Below are positions 59,123-64,000 of a DNA stretch of 64,000 nucleotides, piece after piece. The DNA comes from Corynebacterium sphenisci DSM 44792. Lineage in GTDB: Bacteria; Actinomycetota; Actinomycetes; Mycobacteriales; Mycobacteriaceae. Made by a program: the position numbers and the translations under genes. How positions within the stretch are numbered: the first letter of the stretch is position 1; every line of letters begins with the position of its first letter. A model generated the notes under the pieces. It was given only the letters and a program-made list of their open reading frames with translations. It did no database searches and had not been told where the DNA came from. The stretch lies in assembly GCF_001941505.1 (NCBI RefSeq), contig NZ_CP009248.1, positions 2,170,001-2,234,000 of the forward strand. Direction: 5' to 3'.

Positions 59123-59944
59123 TCAGAAATTGCGCACCAGCACCTCGTCGACCTTGCCGCGGCGGGCCGCGTTGGCGTTGATCGCCCGCGGGGCCTGCAC
59201 GATCTCCACCCGGTAGTCCGCGTAGAGCTCCCGGATGAACCCGGTCGCCGCATTGGAGAGCAGGAACCGCGCCCCGCGGGCGTCGAGCTCCGCGCAGACC
59301 TCCCGCAGCCGGCTCTGCTCGGCGCGGCCGAAGCCGGCGGCGGCGTAGCCGGTGAAGTTCGCGGTGTCGCTGACCACGTCATAGGGCGGGTCCAGGTAGA
59401 CGAAGTCGCCGCGGCCGGCGGCCGCGCAGGTCTGCTCGAACCCGGCCACCGCCAGCTCAACCCCGGCGCCGACGAGGTAGTCGTGGGCGGCGCGCAACCC
59501 GGCCTCGTTGACGATGTTGGGGTTGCGGTAGCGCCCGTAGGGCACGTTGAAGTGCCCGGCCCGGTTCACCCGGTGCAGCCCGTTGAAGCAGGTCTTGTTG
59601 AGGTAGAGCAGCCGGGCCGCGCGGGTCACCGGGTCCACCCCGGCCCAGTCGGGCCCGCGGTCCATCGCGCGCACCGCGTAGTAGTGCTCCGGGGAATGCG
59701 CCGCGGCATGCCCGCGCAGCGCCGCGAGCAGCGCCGGCAGCTCATCGCGGACCACGGCGAGCATCCCGATCAGCTCGGCGTTGACGTCGCCGGCGCGGGC
59801 CCGGGCGGGCTGCAGATCCAGCAGCACCGCGCCGCCGCCGAGGAAGGGCTCGTGGTAGACGCCGAGGCGCTCCGGGATCCGGGCGCGGATCTCCGGCAGC
59901 AGGCGGCGCTTGCCGCCGGCCCATTTCAGGACCGGGGCGGCCAC
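59123..59944 (-). CDS. Dam-family DNA adenine N6-methyltransferase
   Basis: A 273-residue MTase: WAGGKRRLLPEI (residues 8-19), FLGGGAV (34-40, SAM binding) and the catalytic DPPY (185-188), in the order of the Dam/DpnM class that methylates GATC-like sites. Its GTG 59944 overlaps the rlmB stop by 1 base, so it is made from the rlmB-cysS side operon. No restriction gene adjoins it, which makes it an orphan regulatory or protective methylase. Target sequence cannot be read from the protein. Confidence 0.88.
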   Translation of the reverse strand: MAAPVLKWAGGKRRLLPEIRARIPERLGVYHEPFLGGGAVLLDLQPARARAGDVNAELIGMLAVVRDELPALLAALRGHAAAHSPEHYYAVRAMDRGPDWAGVDPVTRAARLLYLNKTCFNGLHRVNRAGHFNVPYGRYRNPNIVNEAGLRAAHDYLVGAGVELAVAGFEQTCAAAGRGDFVYLDPPYDVVSDTANFTGYAAAGFGRAEQSRLREVCAELDARGARFLLSNAATGFIRELYADYRVEIVQAPRAINANAARRGKVDEVLVRNF

Positions 59945-60891
59945 TAGCCCCGCGCCCGGCGCTGCCGGGCGAACTCGGCCAGGGTCACCCCCGCCGCCAC
60001 CGCGGCGTTGAGCGACTCCACGCCCGCGCCGATCGGGATGGACACGATGGTGTCGCAGGTCTCCCGCACCAGCCGGGACAGGCCCTTGCCCTCGGAGCCG
60101 ACGACCACCACGGTCGGCGTGGTGCCGTCGTAGTCGTCGAGCACCACGTCCGCGCCGGCGTCCAGGCCGATCACCTGGTAGCCGGCCTGCTGCAGCTGCT
60201 TGAGCGCGCGCACCATGTTCGTCGCCCGGGCCACCGGCACCCGCGCCGCCGCCCCGGCGGAGGTGCGCCAGGTCACCGCGGTCACCGAGGCCGAGCGCCG
60301 CGCCGGGATGACCACCCCGTGCCCGCCGAAGGCGGCGGTGGAGCGGATCACCGCGCCGAGGTTGCGCGGATCGGTGATGTTGTCCAGGCAGACGATGAGC
60401 CCCGGGGCGCCGGAGGCGCCGGCCCGGTCCAGCAGATCCGCGACCTCGGCGTAGCGGTAGGGCGGGATCTGCAGCCCGATGCCCTGGTGCTGGGGGGAGC
60501 CGGTCATCTGGTCGAGCTCATGGCGGGGCACCTCGTTGACGGCGATCCCGCGGTCCCCGCACACCCGCACCGCCTCGGTGAGCCGCTCGTCGTTGTCGGT
60601 GCCCAGGGCCACGAACAGCTGCGCCGCGGGCACCTTCGCGCGCAGGCACTCCACGACCGGGTTGCGGCCGACCACCAGCTCCGGGCCCTCCGCTTTGACG
60701 TGCCGGCCCTGGTCGCGGCGGCGCCGCTCCTGCTTGCGCTGGTGCGCCTTGTGGTAGACCCGGTCCTCCGCCTTGGGGGTGGGCCCGCGCCCGTCCAGGC
60801 CGCGGGGCCGGCCCTTGGCCCGGTCCGGGCGGGCCGCGGAGCCCTTGCCGGGCCCGCCGGCCCGTCCGGGTCGGGGGTTCTTGCGCGCCAT
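59944..60891 (-). CDS. rlmB: 23S rRNA (guanosine-2'-O)-methyltransferase, TrmH family
   Basis: A 315-residue SpoU/TrmH methyltransferase: a basic N-terminal tail (about 60 residues), an L30e-like substrate domain (about 70-145), then the knotted SPOUT domain with [25 protein letters not shown] and [16 protein letters not shown] motifs. It lies directly after cysS, as in most actinobacteria, with the stop one codon before its ATG. Confidence 0.93.
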   Translation of the reverse strand: MARKNPRPGRAGGPGKGSAARPDRAKGRPRGLDGRGPTPKAEDRVYHKAHQRKQERRRRDQGRHVKAEGPELVVGRNPVVECLRAKVPAAQLFVALGTDNDERLTEAVRVCGDRGIAVNEVPRHELDQMTGSPQHQGIGLQIPPYRYAEVADLLDRAGASGAPGLIVCLDNITDPRNLGAVIRSTAAFGGHGVVIPARRSASVTAVTWRTSAGAAARVPVARATNMVRALKQLQQAGYQVIGLDAGADVVLDDYDGTTPTVVVVGSEGKGLSRLVRETCDTIVSIPIGAGVESLNAAVAAGVTLAEFARQRRARG

Positions 60892-62307
60892 CTAGTCCTC
60901 CTCGGCGGTCAGGGACCACTGCGGGCCCTCGGGGGTGTCGGTGACCGTCACGCCGGCGGCGGCGAGCCGGTCGCGCACCGCGTCCGCGGTGGCGAAATCG
61001 CGCTCCGCGCGGGCGGTGGCGCGCAGCGCGAGCTGCTCGGCGATGAGCGACTCCAGGGCGGCCCGCGCCGCGGCGGCCCCCCGGTCGGCGCCGGCGCCGG
61101 CGCCGCCGGACCACTGCGCCGACTGCGGGTCCACGCCGAGGACCGCGGTCATCGCGCGCACCGCCGCGGCGATCCGCCGGGCGGCGGCGTCGTCGCCGGC
61201 GGCCAGGGCCCGGTTGCCCTCGCGCACCGCGCCGTGGATCTCCGCCAGCGCCCGCGGCACCGCCAGGTCCTCGTCCATCGCGGCGGTGAACGCCGCCGGG
61301 AGCTCCCCGGGGTCCACCGCGCCGACCCGGTCCAGGAAGGACTCGATCCGCCGGTAGCCGGCGGCGGCCTCGCGCAGCGCCTCCTCGGAGTACTCCAGCA
61401 CCGAGCGGTAGTGCGCGCTGCCCAGGTAGTAGCGCAGCTCCACCGGGCGCACCAGCTCCAGCATCCGGTCCACGGAGAGCACGTTGCCCAGGGATTTGCT
61501 CATCTTCTCCCCGGCCATGGTCACCCAGTGGTTGTGCATCCAGTACCGGGCGAAGCCGTCGCCGGCGGCGTGCGATTGCGCGATCTCGTTCTCGTGATGC
61601 GGGAACTGCAGGTCCAGCCCGCCGCAGTGGATGTCGAATTCGGCGCCCAGGTAGTAGGTGGCCATCGCCGAGCACTCCAGGTGCCAGCCGGGCCGGCCCG
61701 GCCCCCAGGGGGTGTCCCAGGCCGGCTCCCCGGGCCGGGCGGCCTTCCACAGCGCGAAGTCGTGGGCCCCGCGCTTGCCGCGGGCATCGGGTTCGCCCTG
61801 CTCCATCTCGGCGACCCGGTTGCCGGAGAGCGAGCCGTAGTCCCCGCCGGCGGAGCCCGCCCAGGCGTCCACGTCGAACCACACCGAGCCCTCGGCGGGG
61901 TAGGCGAAGCCGGCGTCGATGAGCCGGCGCATGTAGGTGATCATCTGCGGGACGTGCCCGGTGGCCCGGGGCTCCACGGAGGGCGGCAGCACGCCGAGCA
62001 GATCGTAGGCGCGGGTGAACTCGCGTTCGTGGGTGGCCGCCCACTCCCACCAGGGCCGGCCGTGCTCGGCGGCCTTGACCAGGATCTTGTCGTCGATGTC
62101 GGTGACGTTGCGCACGAAGGCGACGTCGTAGCCCTTGGCGCTGAGCCACCGGCGCAGCACGTCGAAGGCGACCCCGGAGCGCAGGTGGCCGATATGCGGG
62201 ATGGTCTGCGGGGTGGCCCCGCACAGGTACACCGAGGCCCGGCCGGGCCGCACCGGGGTGAATTCGCGCAGGCTGCGGGTGGCGGTGTCGTGGATGCGGA
62301 AGGTCAC
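60892..62307 (-). CDS. cysS: Cysteinyl-tRNA synthetase
   Basis: A 471-residue class I synthetase charging tRNA-Cys. Zinc ligand Cys29 (VYLCG), HIGHLRSG (HIGH motif, about 38-45) and [10 protein letters not shown] (KMSKS, about 265-274) are intact; HLECSAM and FPHHENE supply further Zn ligands. GTG 62307 matches the usual N terminus; ATG 62319 would add four residues. It follows carD by 53 bases, leaving no room for the ispD and ispF genes often found there in relatives. Confidence 0.94.
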   Translation of the reverse strand: MTFRIHDTATRSLREFTPVRPGRASVYLCGATPQTIPHIGHLRSGVAFDVLRRWLSAKGYDVAFVRNVTDIDDKILVKAAEHGRPWWEWAATHEREFTRAYDLLGVLPPSVEPRATGHVPQMITYMRRLIDAGFAYPAEGSVWFDVDAWAGSAGGDYGSLSGNRVAEMEQGEPDARGKRGAHDFALWKAARPGEPAWDTPWGPGRPGWHLECSAMATYYLGAEFDIHCGGLDLQFPHHENEIAQSHAAGDGFARYWMHNHWVTMAGEKMSKSLGNVLSVDRMLELVRPVELRYYLGSAHYRSVLEYSEEALREAAAGYRRIESFLDRVGAVDPGELPAAFTAAMDEDLAVPRALAEIHGAVREGNRALAAGDDAAARRIAAAVRAMTAVLGVDPQSAQWSGGAGAGADRGAAAARAALESLIAEQLALRATARAERDFATADAVRDRLAAAGVTVTDTPEGPQWSLTAEED

Positions 62308-62360
62308 GTCCCCGAGCATAGCGGGCGCGCCGGCGGCCCCCGGCGCCGCGCCGGGGCGGC

Positions 62361-62912
62361 TCAGCCCTTGTCCAGATCCACCGCGGCGGGGGCGGCCTCG
62401 GCCTCGGCGTCGGCGCTGCGGTGGCGTTCGATGGTGGCCTCGATCCGGGCGGTGAGCTCCCGGGTGCGCTCCTCGTCGACCCCGTCGGCCAGGGCCAGTT
62501 CGCCGACGAGCACCTGGCGGGCCTTGGACAGCATCCGCTTCTCCCCGGCGGACAGGCCCTTGTCCTGGTCCCGGCGCCAGAGATCGCGGACCACCTCGGC
62601 GACCTTGTTGATGTCGCCGGAGCCGAGCCGCTCCTGGTTGGCCTTGTACCGGCGGGACCAGTTGCCGGCCTCCTCCACGTCGGTCTCCCGGAGCACCCCG
62701 AAGACCTTGCGCAGGCCCTCCTCGCCGACGACGTCGCGCACCCCCACCAGCTCGGCGTTCTTCGCCGGCACCTGGATGCGCAGATCCGACTGCAGGATCT
62801 CCAGCACCAGGTAGTCCAGGGTCTCCCCGTCGAGCTCCCGCTGCACGATGTCCTCGACCTTCGCCGCGCCGTGATGCGGGTAGACGACGGTGTCCCCGAC
62901 TGCGAATTCCAT
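62361..62912 (-). CDS. carD: CarD-family RNA polymerase-binding regulator
   Basis: A 183-residue CarD: N-terminal Tudor-like RNAP-interaction domain ([20 protein letters not shown], residues 1-20) and a C-terminal helical DNA-binding domain with [14 protein letters not shown] and a Trp-bearing helix near 78-120. It stabilises open complexes at rRNA and many other promoters in mycobacteria. ATG 62912 is the family start; 62933 would add 7 residues. Divergent from the lpqE-like gene. Confidence 0.94.
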   Translation of the reverse strand: MEFAVGDTVVYPHHGAAKVEDIVQRELDGETLDYLVLEILQSDLRIQVPAKNAELVGVRDVVGEEGLRKVFGVLRETDVEEAGNWSRRYKANQERLGSGDINKVAEVVRDLWRRDQDKGLSAGEKRMLSKARQVLVGELALADGVDEERTRELTARIEATIERHRSADAEAEAAPAAVDLDKG

Positions 62913-63053
62913 CTGCTTGCACGCCCCTTTCAACGGCCATCCAGCGTATCACGATCACCCGGCCACCCCCTCGAAGTATGAGAACAGCCTTTAAAAGAGC
63001 TAAGGTTGAGCGCAATCACTCCCTTCTCCCGATCCCATGGAGGACGCGCAGTC

Positions 63054-63800
63054 ATGACCCTCAAGTCGGTCGCCCGCCGGGGCGGCATCGCCACCGTCGC
63101 CGCAGGTTCCGCCCTCGCCCTCGCCGCGTGCGGCGCCGGCCAGATCTCGCAGACCGCGAACCAGGTCGCCGCGGTCGACGGCGCGGCCAACACCCAGGCC
63201 GCCGTGCCCGGCGGCGTCGCGGTGCGCGACGCCCATGTCGTGGTCTACCCCGACGGCACCGCGGGCGTGAAGTTCTCCGTGGCCAACGAGGAGCGCGGCG
63301 GCGACAAGTACACCCTGGTCTCCGTGGAGGTCGAGGGCGCCGGCGAGGTGGACCTCTCCCCCGTGGCGCAGACCCCCACCGCCGAGCGGCTCGCCGATGA
63401 CCCGCTGACCATCCCCCGGGACTGCTCCATCGTCGCCGACGCCGACCGCCAGGTCGCCGAGCTGGCGGACACCGCCAAGGGCAACCCGGCCTGCATCAGC
63501 TACGTGGGCACCACCGTGGACGCCGGCTCCCTGGCTGGGGCGGAGACCTCCGCCGCCGGCGGCAACCGGCTGATCACCTTCGTGTTCACCTCCGACAAGG
63601 GCGGCACCGAGCGCATCGAGCTGCACGGCACCGTCTCCGCCTTCCTCCCGGAGGCCGGGGTGCTCGACCGCGAGCACGGCACCGTCGCCCCCGAGGCGCC
63701 GGCGGCCCGGAAGACCCCGGCCACCGACGCCGAGGGCGCCTCCGACCCGGACGCGGACGCGGTCACCGGGGCGGACACCGCCACCGCCGTCGGCCAGTAG
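63054..63800 (+). CDS. lpqE: Exported lipoprotein, LpqE-like
   Basis: A 248-residue lipoprotein: signal with lipobox ALAACGAGQ (Cys near 25) followed by a beta-rich domain (about 50-190; VVYPDGTAGVKFSVANEE resembles a copper-chaperone-like immunoglobulin fold) and a Pro/Asp/Ala tail. The gene pair lpqE-carD with radA downstream is conserved in mycobacteria, which supports the name. GGAGG precedes ATG 63054, and TAAGGT at 63001-63006 is a -10 candidate. Confidence 0.78.
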   Translation: MTLKSVARRGGIATVAAGSALALAACGAGQISQTANQVAAVDGAANTQAAVPGGVAVRDAHVVVYPDGTAGVKFSVANEERGGDKYTLVSVEVEGAGEVDLSPVAQTPTAERLADDPLTIPRDCSIVADADRQVAELADTAKGNPACISYVGTTVDAGSLAGAETSAAGGNRLITFVFTSDKGGTERIELHGTVSAFLPEAGVLDREHGTVAPEAPAARKTPATDAEGASDPDADAVTGADTATAVGQ

Positions 63801-63814
63801 CGCCACCGGGGCGG

Positions 63815-63820
63815 TAGGGT
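63815..63820 (+). promoter_or_regulatory. -10 hexamer TAGGGT of leaderless radA
   Basis: TAGGGT ends 8 bases before the radA ATG, leaving no leader. Confidence 0.45.
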
Positions 63821-63828
63821 TACGCCCC

Positions 63829-64000
63829 ATGGCGAAGGGCCCGGGATACCGGTGCGCCGACTGCGGGCACCGGGTGAGCAAATGGGTCGGGCGCTGCCCC
63901 GACTGCGGCGGCTGGGGCACCCTGGAGGAATCCAGGGCCCCCGCCGCCGTCGGCCGATCCGGCGGCGCCGGCCCCGGGCCCGCCCCCGGCCCGGGCGCGG
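63829..64000 (+). CDS. radA: DNA repair protein RadA (partial, cut by window end)
   Basis: The first 57 codons: an N-terminal zinc finger with Cys9, Cys12, Cys23 and Cys26 (YRCADCG...GRCPDCGGWG) and the CPDCGGWGTLEE segment typical of RadA/Sms, a RecA-like branch-migration ATPase. The ATPase and Lon-like domains are beyond the window. Confidence 0.85.
   Translation, partial: MAKGPGYRCADCGHRVSKWVGRCPDCGGWGTLEESRAPAAVGRSGGAGPGPAPGPGA

Noticed and set aside
59123..59944. Part of a restriction-modification system
   Set aside because: Both neighbours are identified (znuB convergent, rlmB coupled) and no endonuclease gene is within reach.

Overview
The window is 64 kb of very GC-rich, gene-dense DNA with GTG/TTG starts, many 1-4 base gene overlaps and many apparently leaderless genes. 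Gene content points to a high-GC Corynebacterium or close relative in the Mycobacteriales. The pointers are a fadA2-fabG4-htdX block, a quinone-dependent pyruvate dehydrogenase, thrE, an otsA/otsB/ipsA/znu cluster, and lpqE-carD-radA. This assignment is inferred from remembered gene neighbourhoods, not from a search.

Layout. 29-4527 (minus): purC, oligopeptidase B, bluB and a DUF2334 deacetylase-like gene in one tight unit. 4646-8247 (plus): thiolase, two-domain FabG and MaoC hydratase, a beta-oxidation/fatty-acid module. 8412-20347: a complete membrane-bound uptake [NiFe]-hydrogenase locus with hypC, D, E, F, A and B, small and large subunits, cytochrome b, maturation protease, and a second accessory set (a HypA paralogue, a HupK/HoxV-like protein and a HypC paralogue). 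20525-27654: a ferric ABC transporter, an orphan degenerate binding protein, and a divergently oriented FTR1/P19 iron uptake pair behind a DtxR-like palindrome. 27973-33863 (minus): purD, an aminotransferase, a Trk/Ktr K+ system and purB. 33918-38918: HIT protein, lipase, quinone-dependent pyruvate dehydrogenase, DUF4442 thioesterase, an LMW-phosphatase/ArsC-like protein lacking its catalytic residues, and a membrane-anchored protein.

38994-47928 is a roughly 9-kb integrated element in the 3' end of a tRNA-Thr gene. It carries a tyrosine integrase, an excisionase-like HTH protein, an SF3 (P4/D5-type) helicase, a prim-pol primase, an iteron-type candidate origin between the two replication genes, and a leaderless cargo operon of two unknown genes plus a serine recombinase. 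No structural phage, terminase or conjugation gene is visible, so it looks like a replicating satellite, AICE-like or integrated-plasmid element that depends on a helper or is reduced.

48050-64000 returns to chromosomal core: thrE, an H1-like basic protein, otsA, a lipoprotein, a DUF4442 protein, a 2-hydroxyacid dehydrogenase, a flavin reductase, otsB, a LacI regulator (ipsA-like), znuACB with a Zur-like box, a Dam-type methyltransferase, rlmB, cysS, carD, lpqE and the start of radA.

Functionally the window joins H2 oxidation feeding quinones, metal acquisition (Fe three ways, Zn once), purine synthesis, trehalose synthesis and K+ homeostasis. The most unusual stretches are the accessory hydrogenase module at 18626-20347 and the replication/integration sequences of the 39-48 kb element.
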